DNA of 64,000 nucleotides, from the NCBI GenBank assembly GCA_023897205.1, contig JAHWDD010000010.1, positions 372,001 to 436,000 on the forward strand, given 5' to 3'. Of the stretch, positions 10,466 to 20,909 are shown piece by piece (the first letter of the stretch is position 1; each line of letters starts with the position of its first letter). The notes below the pieces were generated by a model. That model ran no database searches, was not told the DNA's origin, and saw only the letters and a program-made list of their open reading frames with translations. A program made the position numbers and the translations under genes. The DNA is from Exophiala sp. HKRS030. Lineage: Eukaryota > Ascomycota > Eurotiomycetes > Chaetothyriales > Herpotrichiellaceae.

Positions 10466-13400
10466 TCACGGAGTGTTGCCATCACCACGGTTGAAAAGCT
10501 TCCTGATGAATCTACGCTTAGTTCGCCTAGCTCCATCAGTATCAGCCTGTGTTTGCGTGGCGGCATGTTCCCCTGGGTCCATGTGAAGTGTTCCATGTCC
10601 TGATCGATGTTCTGGTAATGGCGATCTTCTTGATGAAGGTCGATGCGTACGCCTCTTGGAAGTCTCCTCGCTAGACGAATCTCTTATAGTCCGGGTTTTT
10701 ATTCCTTCTTCGTGATCTGTATTCATAGCCTCTTCAGCTTCCCTCGCGAGGTCGGGGTCATAGCGTACAAGTGTAAGGGCAGGCTTGTCCATGTGTCGAC
10801 CAAAGTAATTCGAATCTTGCTCCGGTTGACGAGCCGAGTCGAGGATATTTCCATACGACCGTCGAGGACGCCACAAACCCGGCCGACAGCCGGCAGCTTC
10901 GAGGATAGTTCTGATAGTATCAGCTTCATGTGGATGTTTGTAAGTCGTTGTGATGTCGAGAGGAGATTTCAAGCTGCGGTCTAGGGTGTTCAGATCAGTC
11001 TCCGGTCGGGATAGAAGTTCATCGATGCATGATTCAACCTTGCCCTCTACTGCCAAATGAAAAACGGTTCTGCCGAGATTATCTTGGCTATTCACATCCA
11101 CTAAACCTGTCGCAAGCATTTGAGCGAGAACTGCTGTCGATCCGAACAGCGCTGCGAGGTGGACCGGAGTGCGGCCATGATGGTCTTTGACTTTCACCTG
11201 ATCTGGTGCCATCTCAATGAGCGCCTCTGCAATAGCGTTTAGATTCCATGTTGCCACGTAATGCAACACAGTCCTCTTATTGTGATCAACAACATTCGTG
11301 TCCACAATGCCCTTGTCGAGCATGATACGAAGCACACGGTCAGATCCTGCCTCGGCGGCTGTGTGAGCTGGAGTATGACCGTTACTGTCTTCCATATGGG
11401 CATCAGCGCCGGCCTCGAGCAGTCTCTTCGCCGCATACCAATTACGGACCTTCCCAGCGTGATGCAAAGCCGTCATAGCGTTCTTATCTTGGATATTAAG
11501 CTTAGACCGCGGCAAGTGGTTGATGCAATGCTCTAAGACATCATGCCACTCCTCCATAACAGCATGGATTAAAATTGACCTCCGATTGACGTCCCTTTCT
11601 TTTGATAGATCGATATGAAAGCTCTGAAGAGCGAAGAGTGCTGGCTCACTCCAACCTTGCAAGGTACAAAGGAAGGCCAGCGATATCGGGCTGCGGCCAG
11701 GACGCTCTGCTTCAATTCTTTGCTGAGCTTTAATCATACGAGGGTGGTGCATCATGATTTTGGCAATTGACTCCATCCCGAAGAGACATGCGTGTTCCAA
11801 TGGTGTAGCATACCAGGTCCCGAGGATACTCGTGTCCTTTTGCAAGACACCATCGTGGCAAGGATTGATTCTCGGATCGTCCAAAATTTCGCTGACAACC
11901 TTGCGCATCGTCATACCTGAAGCTTCGAATAGAACACTTGGAACATATCCGAGGCTGTTTGACGTTATTCTTGCTTCTCTAGCGGCCGACAGCAACATCG
12001 AAACACGTTCCTCGTCGCGGTCATTTATAGCTCTCGTAATGACACTCAGATTGTCCTCAGCGCATGCGTTGACATCTGCGCCCATCCGCACAAGAGCGGC
12101 CAATGTATGGGGGTCAAGATCATTATCAAGAATTGTCCCTCCAACCGACATTACTGGCCGGCAGTATTCCTTTGCTGCGTTGCGCCAGCCTCGATTGACG
12201 GCGTTGATATCGGCACCGTCTTGCACCAATTTTGATGTAAGGAACATACTTCTGAGATAGACTGCAAGATGAATTGATGGAGGCACCGTAAGATTTCGCC
12301 AAAAGTTCTGGCCCTCCGACCATCCCCTCTGTGCTCCGATTGAACCGTCGTAAAGTGCTAGCATCAACCACAACTTCACGCTTTCTGGAGCATTCAAGAA
12401 ATCCTTGAATGCTTTCCATATGCTCGAGTCTTCACCGGCCAGACCAGCATGGTAATGCCAATTTGTTGCAGCGTACGGTAGAAAATAGTAGATAGTAGGG
12501 AGGTCCCACGTGTCTTTGTACTCATGAACTTTGTGGGAGGAGAGGTCAAATAGAACTGTCCTGGCAAAAAAGCCCGGCATGTGCAACATCTTCATTGATT
12601 GAGTGGCGATATGTGCATGGGATTTGACTATGTCGACTCTGTATGAGGTAGGTGTGGTGGAACTGAGGAAAAAGTCTTTGATTGATGAATGCACAAATTG
12701 TACATACCCATCATCATCAAGGTTGATCAAGGCAGGACATATGGTTTTGAGTTGAAGCTCGGACATCATATAGTTAATGGTTTGGTGATATGTCTCCCCA
12801 CGGTCCATTGCAATGGCAAAGCGTAGCTCATATGAATGCAATGGTCTTGCAGAAAGTGCAATCCAGGTCAAGATCTTGAGCGAAAGATCTCGGGACGAGA
12901 CAGGTAAGCGGTTCATGATATCTTCGTACAGAAATTCCAGTGACGCTGGCAGCTTCTGAGCTTTAGCGAGATTCCGGGAGAAATCTTGTGGCTTATTTGC
13001 TTCATGGCATAGCTCTTGCCATGCCAGGACCGCCCACAAAAACATGTCTCTGGCTTTTTCACAGATCTTTTCGACTATGTCCCTCTGAAGATCGTGTGAC
13101 AATTCAAACCTCCGCGATAACTCATTGGCTTTTCCTTGGACGTAGAATTTCACGTCTCTTTCACTTCGTACCGAGATGGATGGACAATCCAGCATGACCT
13201 CCAAGCTCGATATCGGACGGCTTGTCACCAAGAGCTTTATTCTTCGTGGTTTTATCCGTGGTGCTACCGAGTCAACCAATTGTTTGATTCCCTTCATAAA
13301 GCTGTCCAAGTTGTCTGAAGCCATCTCGTCCAGGCCATCGAATACCAGGTAGACAGTTTGCCAGGAAGTAGCAATCATCGCTGCCTTCACAGCATCCCAC

Positions 13401-14695
13401 AGTGCGGCAGGCCTGGCAACGAAAGTATAGTCAGCAGAAGGTCGGCGAAATGCTTGTAGGGCTTTGTTGACTTCGAAGGGAGCAGCAAGCAGCATCTGAT
13501 GTAGCAGAGACCGTAAGATGTTGCGTTCCGATTGGAGATGGCGATTTCGCTCACTGCAGAAAAAGTATGCAAGAAAGTTCCCGTGGCTCTTCTGATACTC
13601 GCCGTCCGTGACTGGTGGCATCTTGGACCAGATATACAGTGCCCGAAGAACCTTCGCAATGATGTACTTTGTCATCACGGATTTTCCTGCGCCGGCGTAG
13701 CCTCGTAACCATAGAATATCTGACTCACTCTCGGTATACCAGGTAGAAAAACTCGTGTGCTTCGGAAGCCATTCACATGTTCCTGGATACTGGTCTGGGA
13801 TTCTCATGAGCTGTTGGTCATAGTCCGCGACATTTAACTCAATTACGAGATACAGAAGAGCATCTCTTGCCGTTTTGACATCCAGTGGTCTGCCTTCTTT
13901 GACCTCCTTCAAGGCGAATTTGACAGGATCAAATTTCTCGCTGTTAATGTTTGCAAACCTTACCATTTCTCGATGATTTGCAGCCACCGGAATAGTTTGC
14001 TCCGTTGGTAAGCCAAGAATTGCCGAGTCTCTTTCTACAACTGGTCCTTTGAGAGGGAGCATGATAGCTGTCTCGTAAAAAGTCTTAATGTCAATATCAC
14101 AGGCTATTTCTTTGAAGGCGGTAGAGATGTCAGCCAATATTTGTGAGCTGAAAGAAAGGTTAGTAAGGAGACCCTTCTGGACCGGTTTGTGAAAAGTAGT
14201 AGTGTTGATGACATTGGCGAAGACGGTTCCCCAACTGGCAACTCGTGATCCTCGATGAGGACATCCGAAGAAAAGAATGGAAGACGTCTTCTCGAAGATA
14301 TTGGTATAGTAAGGCTGGCTCTGGGCCAAGAGCAGTGCTTGCTTGCATACAATACCACCAAGAGAATGGCAGATGAAAAATATGGGGTTGTTCATTTCAT
14401 CTGCGGACCATCGCTTGTTCCGCAGCCTCGTCAGGAGATCTAGAGCAAAGTCTTTGATATCGGCCGTACTGGGACTAAATGCGACTTTCGAGTTATAACC
14501 AAAGGTCATAATCCTGGCCGTAGGAATGATCTCTGGAATGAAATCTCGAGGCCACATTCGCTTGTTGTCTGCTGTCCATGTTGTAAAAGGATCCCCACCT
14601 AGGCCGTGTAAAACCACAATGTCCACATCCCATGATGCGTTTTCTTTTAGAGGGTATAGGACAAACAAGCCATGGCGCTCTGGTTCACTCCCCAT
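10466..14695 (-). CDS. NLR-like STAND protein: lipase-like + NACHT + ankyrin repeats
   Basis: Single exon, 1409 aa, ATG at 14695. Three-part fungal NLR layout. Residues about 24-245 form an alpha/beta-hydrolase resembling the SesB/PGAP1-like lipase effector: an HGLGGDP oxyanion motif, a nucleophile elbow around Ser111 (CHSLGG), and a candidate catalytic His at 241 (NHREM). A GTCEWL linker (about 305) leads to the NTPase, with P-loop GYAGAGKS at 332-339 and Walker B VYLVFDGLDE at 448-457, the NACHT form. A helical region follows, then about six diverged ankyrin repeats at roughly 1050-1290 (for example TALHHAG, TPAHTAAEAG, TVLHYVA, TPVHLAALFG). The tail is basic and disordered. In such proteins the repeats sense a ligand, the NTPase oligomerises and the effector domain causes cell death. 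That this gene acts in incompatibility or defence is inferred from its architecture. Confidence 0.9.
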   Translation of the reverse strand: MGSEPERHGLFVLYPLKENASWDVDIVVLHGLGGDPFTTWTADNKRMWPRDFIPEIIPTARIMTFGYNSKVAFSPSTADIKDFALDLLTRLRNKRWSADEMNNPIFFICHSLGGIVCKQALLLAQSQPYYTNIFEKTSSILFFGCPHRGSRVASWGTVFANVINTTTFHKPVQKGLLTNLSFSSQILADISTAFKEIACDIDIKTFYETAIMLPLKGPVVERDSAILGLPTEQTIPVAANHREMVRFANINSEKFDPVKFALKEVKEGRPLDVKTARDALLYLVIELNVADYDQQLMRIPDQYPGTCEWLPKHTSFSTWYTESESDILWLRGYAGAGKSVMTKYIIAKVLRALYIWSKMPPVTDGEYQKSHGNFLAYFFCSERNRHLQSERNILRSLLHQMLLAAPFEVNKALQAFRRPSADYTFVARPAALWDAVKAAMIATSWQTVYLVFDGLDEMASDNLDSFMKGIKQLVDSVAPRIKPRRIKLLVTSRPISSLEVMLDCPSISVRSERDVKFYVQGKANELSRRFELSHDLQRDIVEKICEKARDMFLWAVLAWQELCHEANKPQDFSRNLAKAQKLPASLEFLYEDIMNRLPVSSRDLSLKILTWIALSARPLHSYELRFAIAMDRGETYHQTINYMMSELQLKTICPALINLDDDGYVQFVHSSIKDFFLSSTTPTSYRVDIVKSHAHIATQSMKMLHMPGFFARTVLFDLSSHKVHEYKDTWDLPTIYYFLPYAATNWHYHAGLAGEDSSIWKAFKDFLNAPESVKLWLMLALYDGSIGAQRGWSEGQNFWRNLTVPPSIHLAVYLRSMFLTSKLVQDGADINAVNRGWRNAAKEYCRPVMSVGGTILDNDLDPHTLAALVRMGADVNACAEDNLSVITRAINDRDEERVSMLLSAAREARITSNSLGYVPSVLFEASGMTMRKVVSEILDDPRINPCHDGVLQKDTSILGTWYATPLEHACLFGMESIAKIMMHHPRMIKAQQRIEAERPGRSPISLAFLCTLQGWSEPALFALQSFHIDLSKERDVNRRSILIHAVMEEWHDVLEHCINHLPRSKLNIQDKNAMTALHHAGKVRNWYAAKRLLEAGADAHMEDSNGHTPAHTAAEAGSDRVLRIMLDKGIVDTNVVDHNKRTVLHYVATWNLNAIAEALIEMAPDQVKVKDHHGRTPVHLAALFGSTAVLAQMLATGLVDVNSQDNLGRTVFHLAVEGKVESCIDELLSRPETDLNTLDRSLKSPLDITTTYKHPHEADTIRTILEAAGCRPGLWRPRRSYGNILDSARQPEQDSNYFGRHMDKPALTLVRYDPDLAREAEEAMNTDHEEGIKTRTIRDSSSEETSKRRTHRPSSRRSPLPEHRSGHGTLHMDPGEHAATQTQADTDGARRTKRRFIRKLFNRGDGNTP

Positions 14696-16560
14696 TGTAA
14701 CTCGGGATGTGAAGCACAGTCATCTCACTATCACACCTCTATAAACTGTAGATAAAAGACAATAGCGTCAAGAGCAGCTGAAATTCAAGCCTGCAAAAGA
14801 TTGATGGGATTAAAGTGGACGTTCGCTTCAGCTGCATGCCAATACGAGGAGTCTGGGCCAAGGTACTTTGGTTTGTATAGGTACGCGGGGCCCAAAGATC
14901 GCTTCGCGAGCCACTCTCAACTTGCCTGCAGGCTGAGAGCATGATTGGCTTTTGTTAAGCAGTGGTGGCTGTTCAGCATAGAGAAAGCTGCATAAGCGTA
15001 GTAACCGTCCCCTACATGAGAACTAAGTAAACCGGAGTTTCCACGTCGTGCAACCCACCCATTGTAGCTTTGAACCCCGAAGATCGGATGTTAAAGGATA
15101 GTTGCTCTTCGTACGGGGTTCAGCCATAGAGGCTACTGTGCATATTCCCGTATCAGTGCACTTAAGGGAAGATGCAAGGGATGGGAATATCCTGGGGCCA
15201 CCTAGGTAGGAAAGAGAACGGCCATGTTCTGGCACATGGATCAAAGGGAACGGCCCATTACAGCCGCACTAGCCAGTCGTCAAAGGGAGAGAGAGATCTG
15301 CCGTGCCCACGTCGCTAGATCTTGTGGAGCCCTAATTGATCCGACTGCGTTTGGTTTTCTGACCCTTTGTTGTGTTTCTGTACAGTACAAAGGTCGAAGG
15401 TGAGTTCTCGCGGATATATCGAGGCCGTCATACCGGCATCAATCATGACAGTAACGCTGATAGTCAATTTTCAGGTCCTTTTCTCGATGCCGAAACCGAA
15501 TTCTTCACACAACCGAGCTAAAGTGTGAGGGGAGTCGCAGGCGATTGGTACTTCCAGTTTCGATTGACTGCGAGGATCCGAAGCCTGAGGCTATCCCCAG
15601 TGAACACACCGAAGAACAGAGATCGAAGAGATGCAGGTTCCCGAGACCTTTGTGCTTTGTGAACGCTGGAAACCATTCTTTTCGTTGTTATCCGCCAAGC
15701 CTCCCGCTTTTTCTTTTCGCCGTGTTTTTCCTTCACTTCTTGTTGCCTGCTGCAGCTGCTCATCCAGAACCACTATACACCACGTCGCCGTTCGTTTGCC
15801 GAGATATCGCACCGAAACCTTGACGCCGGGTAATGACACTTGATGTGAAGAGGGGGAAGAGAACCGGTGGATGATCCAGTCGAATGGGTGCGCGCGTGTC
15901 GAATGAAGGAATGATTTATCTCCAGAAACACACATTGGGCGATGAGGACACCAAAGCACCTCTACTCCCGAAGCGACGGTATGTGGTAATACTGTCCAAT
16001 GCGCGAGCGTCTGTGGCCGGTCTGCTACCGCTGATTCTTTGTCCTTTTCGAGCGACTGCTGCATCAGCCCGTTCTGCTTGCGCTGCTATTGAGGGAACAA
16101 AATATAGTTTTCAATCTGAGCCTCGTTGCGCAGAAATGCGAGTGTGTGTTTGGGACAACAGGGAAAAGGGTCATCACAACCTCCGGTAATCCAGGTTGAG
16201 GATCATGGAAGAAAAAAAAAATAAAAAAACGGGATTCACCTATACATAGAAACATCATATATCCCTTCTACCCAAGCCTGGATTCCGCGGACACGCTAAA
16301 GCCGATAACAATCAGGGATATTGACGAGTGAAGATCGAGTAACAACATTTTGAGGAACAAACCAAACCCGGTGATGATGAAGACGATTCAAAAGTCCAAA
16401 AAGCCAAAGTCAAAGACAGCCGTTATGGGTTCGATGCATTGCCTCTGCAATCATCCCTGTTTCTGGCAGTCCATGAGAACTTAAGAGAGCTAATCTGAGG
16501 GTCGAGACGTTCATCGATTGTTGCACAAGCTCAACAAGATATGTATGAGGTATTTGCATT
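14696..16560. other. Long intergenic region, no gene seen
   Basis: 1.9 kb without a convincing coding region. The longest open frame (15591-16064, minus) matches nothing recognisable and lacks domain-like composition. The region contains one perfect inverted repeat (listed separately) and an A-rich tract near 16209-16227. It should include the NLR promoter and the 3' end of the next gene. Confidence 0.55.
15071..15122. repeat. Perfect 9-bp inverted repeat
   Basis: TGAACCCCG at 15071-15079 is exactly reverse-complementary to CGGGGTTCA at 15114-15122, with a 34-nt spacer. It could form a hairpin or be a dyad binding site. It has no tRNA-like arms. Function unknown. Confidence 0.6.
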
Positions 16561-18666
16561 TCAAGAGTGTGGTTCTTTGAACCTGACTCCTGGACAGATT
16601 CTCATACACCGTAAGAGGTCATCCACGTTGATTCTAGCAAAAGCCTGATTCACATCATCCAGGCCAATGCCCATAAGCACATCATCACCCAGATATCCTG
16701 TGCCGAGTTCAGACATGGTCTCAATGTCCCCATCCTCTTCCAGTTCCTCGCCGACCAACACGGAATGTGGCCTCCAAGCCCACGCGAGACTCGGTGTATA
16801 CATGAAGTAGGCACTGTTCTCGAATTCTTGTGCCCTGGTACTGGTACTGTCACTGTTCCTACCAGCGTGCGTCCTCTTTTCGTTCATCCACATGAACGAC
16901 CCTGATGCGTTCCATCCGCTCTTCATACTAGGCCAATTTTGTTCGACCGTCCATGGATGTGCACGTTCATTGCTCATTAACAGTGGCCACTTGCTCACTG
17001 CTAGCATTTGGAACGGGGCTCGACTCTCCCATACAACGACATACCTTTCGTATCGCATCGGCAATTTCATATCATTGGTGAACTTCCGATGCACAATTGC
17101 GAAGTGCACAGAACGCCCATCTTCAACCGTGGCGTCTTGTTCACACTCGCCTCTCCTTGCCTGTGCACGCGTACAAAGTATCAGACGAAGGGAATTGGAG
17201 CCCTGATGCCAATGGCCGCGATTTCCCAGTCCGTCGATGATATCCTCTGGCCCGAAACAAGGCATTTCGTCGACATGTGTAAGGTTCGTGCTCGTGAGAC
17301 CGTGGCCAATGAGTTTGGCGAACGTGCGTCCTTGTTCGAGTCTTGTCCTTTTATTGTCGACACTCCTGGCCCCTGACGCACTGATCTTGAAATGTCCATC
17401 GATGCGAGTGTTTGTGTAAGTGTTTAGGTTGGTAGTGTTGATCCCTATTCCTAATTCAATTATGTCGACATTTGCAAGGGTCAAAGGATGATTGCTTCTA
17501 CCATCCTCGGGCTTCCCGAGCAATTCATACTGTATGTACGCCTCATCACGACCGGGAAACCACAAGACCCAGTTCTTCTCCACGCTCGCACGGCTCTTTC
17601 TTGGGTTTCTCGTGATCTCGGTGAGGTGCGGGTAACTCGTCACCTGTCCCATGATCCTTTTCCCCCTGTTCAGCACCTTTTCGATGTCTGGAAATACCGT
17701 CCGCAGATCCACCATCCACAGCCCGGCACATCCGTATTGACTCGCCGAGTTGACCAGGATCAAGGGCTCGCCCTTTCCCGACCAGAATGCGCGCGGGTCA
17801 TGGAAGCCTGGAAGGTCGGGAAATGCAGACCACACGTCGTCGCACCGTTCGGCCGGCGTGGGTGGGATGTTGATCTTGACGGGCGTTGTGAGGCAGCGCA
17901 GACCGCCTCGGGAACCGAAGAGTCTCGCGTCGGAGTCAGTGCAGGGTCGTGTATCCGCTGGAGGACGACGACCACCGCCTTGGGCTCGTCGCGGACGGAT
18001 CGGTGCAGTCCACTGGTGGTTGTCGTCGTGGGTGGTGGAGGTGTCGTTGTCATTGGCGGTGGCCAAAGGCAAGTGGCTGCTGTAATCATCAGTAGCAGTC
18101 TCAGACGTGGATGTTTGTGATGTCAGCAAGGGAACGCAAATGTCGGCAAGACAAATGTGCGACTCTTGATGCAGACCCGCGGTGACGAGACGAGATATGA
18201 GAACGTATCTGGCACCGCGCGCGGCCGCCGAGGCCGAGGACCAATACGGTAAAGGTAAGATGGCGGGATTGAAGAAGCGCGCCCGGTCGTCGTGAGGTGC
18301 GTCGGGAGGCGTCAAGGTGACGTTGTACAGGTCGTTGGGAAGACGAATGTGGCGAGTGACGGGGTTGAAGGTGCCGCTCGTGCAGGTCGTGAGGGTGCGG
18401 ACGAGTGGATGCGCAGGCTGGATCGGCCGTCGAGGTCCAAGGTACTGGTTTTGTTCCTGATACAGAGATGATTGCTGAAACTCGGCGATGTTGAAAGCCG
18501 TGAAGCGCGTTTCTTGATCTCTGTGTGATTGGAAACCGGCGACGGAATCGAGATCGGTGTGACGAGATGCCTCCCACCATCGCTGTAAGATGTGTACGCA
18601 GACGCTCAACACGATCAGTACGAGTGTGAGTCGAAGCCATCTTCGAAGCCAGGGTGGGCGGAGCAT
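16561..18666 (-). CDS. Putative beta-mannosyltransferase (GT91 / BMT family)
   Basis: Single exon, 701 aa, ATG at 18666 (the frame is open a few codons further but without an ATG). A basic N-terminus is followed by one hydrophobic segment at about 12-30 (LRLTLVLIVLSVCVHIL), giving a type II Golgi membrane topology. The lumenal part has patterns I associate with the yeast BMT family: a DPRAFWSGKGEPL stretch, a GLWMVDLR stretch, YPHLTEI, and HWHQGSNSLRLILC toward the C-terminus. BMT enzymes add beta-1,2-mannose to phosphopeptidomannan or other cell-wall glycans. A low-complexity Asp/Thr-rich segment lies at about 190-245. Family membership rests on remembered motifs, and the acceptor is not known. 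Other type II fungal glycosyltransferases are the main alternative. Confidence 0.68.
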   Translation of the reverse strand: MLRPPWLRRWLRLTLVLIVLSVCVHILQRWWEASRHTDLDSVAGFQSHRDQETRFTAFNIAEFQQSSLYQEQNQYLGPRRPIQPAHPLVRTLTTCTSGTFNPVTRHIRLPNDLYNVTLTPPDAPHDDRARFFNPAILPLPYWSSASAAARGARYVLISRLVTAGLHQESHICLADICVPLLTSQTSTSETATDDYSSHLPLATANDNDTSTTHDDNHQWTAPIRPRRAQGGGRRPPADTRPCTDSDARLFGSRGGLRCLTTPVKINIPPTPAERCDDVWSAFPDLPGFHDPRAFWSGKGEPLILVNSASQYGCAGLWMVDLRTVFPDIEKVLNRGKRIMGQVTSYPHLTEITRNPRKSRASVEKNWVLWFPGRDEAYIQYELLGKPEDGRSNHPLTLANVDIIELGIGINTTNLNTYTNTRIDGHFKISASGARSVDNKRTRLEQGRTFAKLIGHGLTSTNLTHVDEMPCFGPEDIIDGLGNRGHWHQGSNSLRLILCTRAQARRGECEQDATVEDGRSVHFAIVHRKFTNDMKLPMRYERYVVVWESRAPFQMLAVSKWPLLMSNERAHPWTVEQNWPSMKSGWNASGSFMWMNEKRTHAGRNSDSTSTRAQEFENSAYFMYTPSLAWAWRPHSVLVGEELEEDGDIETMSELGTGYLGDDVLMGIGLDDVNQAFARINVDDLLRCMRICPGVRFKEPHS

Positions 18667-19124
18667 GTCGAATCCTGACACTACAGGTCTCTTCTTGATG
18701 GCACCTATCTGAAGGAGTTGATAAGAGTGTCGATGGCTGGAGCAATAAACTTGGATTCATCTGTCTAGGCTGGGTAAGCAGGGTGCAAGATACATACCTA
18801 AGGTAGATAGGGTCGATTTACAATGGCCACAGAAAGTTGCGTGGACAAGGAGTCAGTGAATGACTGAATTCGATAGAAGGACTTCATTCACATTGTTGGT
18901 GATTGTACTGCCGCCGACACCAAACGATCCGTCTATTTGAATATGTGTATCATCGACAAGACAGATAGTAGATCGTCCCAATCCTTCTCTTCCCATGTCT
19001 CATTACTGCGTAAGTCGGTAGACACAATAGCCACCATTTACTCATACTGATACACCATTGCCCTCCTTTTCTATTCCCACAAACAGCCGAAATGTATCCC
19101 AAAAGACTTCCAGATACGACGATA
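18667..19124. other. Intergenic region
   Basis: 5' flank of the GT91-like gene and 3' flank of the MFS transporter gene. Nothing else recognised. Confidence 0.6.
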
Positions 19125-20909
19125 TCACGTCTCTTCATCCTCCGATTTATCGCTGGTATCGTCCTCAACATCGGACCCCGTTTCCCATCCATCAGCCTCC
19201 AGGTCAGCGGAACGGATCCCGAAACTGAGGAGGAAACCAATAAAGGCGATTCCCCCGAAAAGACCGAATGCCAGAGCTTCACCCTTTGGTCGCACTTTTG
19301 TGGCCAGTGAAAAGAGGCCACCCGAAAGGAAAGGTCCGACTGCGCGACCCGCGGCGGACAGTGTTTGCGCAAGGCCATTCAATGTTCCCAGCACATTGTG
19401 ATTGGGGGCCGAGTTTGTAATCTATCAAACAGTCAGTCAATTCTATGCCTCCCAGACAGACATTGTAAGGAAGCTTACCAAGAGTAAAGCACTAGTCAAC
19501 CCCCCGACCGCTGCCACAGTCTTGATGAGAAGTACCAGGCATATTTCGAACCATAGCCACGCTGCGCCAGAGGATAAAGCGTCGCCGCCATCATCGCTGC
19601 CCTTGTATCCAACCCAAGGCATAAGAAGGTATGCAATGACGAATCCGCCCAGACCTGTTCTATACGCCCATCTATTCCCCATCTTGTCACGAAGCTTGCC
19701 GAAAACACCCACTTGGAAGACGATTGTCACTAGACCGGCGAAAGCGAGTGATAACCCTATTTCGTTGGGGTGCAGATTTCGTCCTGTAGGTGGCTTTGCC
19801 TGTGCAAAGATTGGATATAACGAGTTAAAGGATATGTTGGATAATTGGAAGATGAGATATGTCAGGAGAAGAAGCACAGTGTCGCGGTTAAGGACATCCT
19901 TGCTGCGGAGTTGCTCTGCGTTGGCGATGAATGCTGCGTCTTCAGAGCCCCCGTCACTCTCATCATCGTCCGCGTCTGATATGTCTACAGTACCATTCGG
20001 CTGCGAGCGTTGGCTGTGCGATTTGCCCCGACGTCGCAAATAATGCGGTCGGCTTGACGAAGTAAATTCCCAGATCCAAGTAAAGAGGTTCTTGACTCGA
20101 GTGCCCAAAGGAGCGAGATACTGTGCTTCCTCCAGAGACTCTTCAAGGAAGAGCGCCGTCAAGACCAGATCAACACACAATATACTTGCCGATAAGAGAT
20201 TCGGAATCAGGTAAGGGTATGGATTCGGTTTGGATTTGTCGAACGGATTCCTTTGCGACACCAAAATTCCGCCAATGACAGGGCCTGTGATTCCACCAAT
20301 GCCATATATCACAGGAAGGTACGTGAATGCTTGTGATTGATTGCTCCGATCGGTGATCTCGCCCAAACATGTAGATACCACACCCTGGTTCCCGTTCAAA
20401 AGACCCATCAATGCCTGTACCAGTATTGCCTGCCAGAGAGTTCTGCAGAAGCCGAATGCGACAAAGCACGCCGCTGTGAACAGTGTACCCAGGAGAATAA
20501 CAGGCTTTCGCCCGATGCGATCAGACAACCATCCCCAGAAGAAATTCGTTGTTAGCTGCGCAAGGGCGAAGGCCGAAGCGATGAGACCAACGTAGACTCC
20601 GACTTGGCCTGGCTTGACTTCTGGAAATGTCGACGCCATGTCCGGTAGATAGGGACTTATTGAGTTGAGAGCAGTCTGTTCGCATAGAGCTATCACCGCC
20701 AGAATGGCCATTTGTTTCTTTGGTAGAGGAGAGGATTCGTGGTGGCGCTCATTGTCGGAGTGAGAATTGATGTCATTACTAGAGGAGTTGGTCGACTCGG
20801 ACAGGGGACGACCTCGAGACTTGGGAGGGGTGATGCCGCCAAAGGTTTGATAGTGAGGTGTGGAAGATATTCGACGAAGCAGAGGACTGCCATGATCAGA
20901 GGGTTTCAT
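19125..20909 (-). CDS. MFS transporter, DHA1/ZIFL-like
   Basis: Two exons, 20909-19479 and 19421-19125, with a 56-nt intron (19423-19478 by GT..AG; 19422 is the last intron base if counted inclusively). The product is 575 aa. The join restores the motif LLLITNSAPNHNVLGTLNG, well known in fungal zinc-induced-facilitator-like MFS proteins. The N-terminal 70 residues are Ser-rich and cytosolic. Helices then start with QMAILAVIALCEQTALNSI. The A-motif between TM2 and TM3 is present (GWLSDRIGRKPV), as is the TM5 motif GPVIGGIL. A long acidic central loop (DADDDESDGGSEDA, about 300-320) separates the two six-helix halves. The C-terminus is acidic. A proton-driven exporter or facilitator is expected; the substrate cannot be read from the sequence. 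Confidence 0.88.

Noticed and set aside
15591..16064. 157-codon minus-strand ORF in the long intergenic region
   Set aside because: It has an ATG but no domain, no splice partner and a composition like other chance frames.
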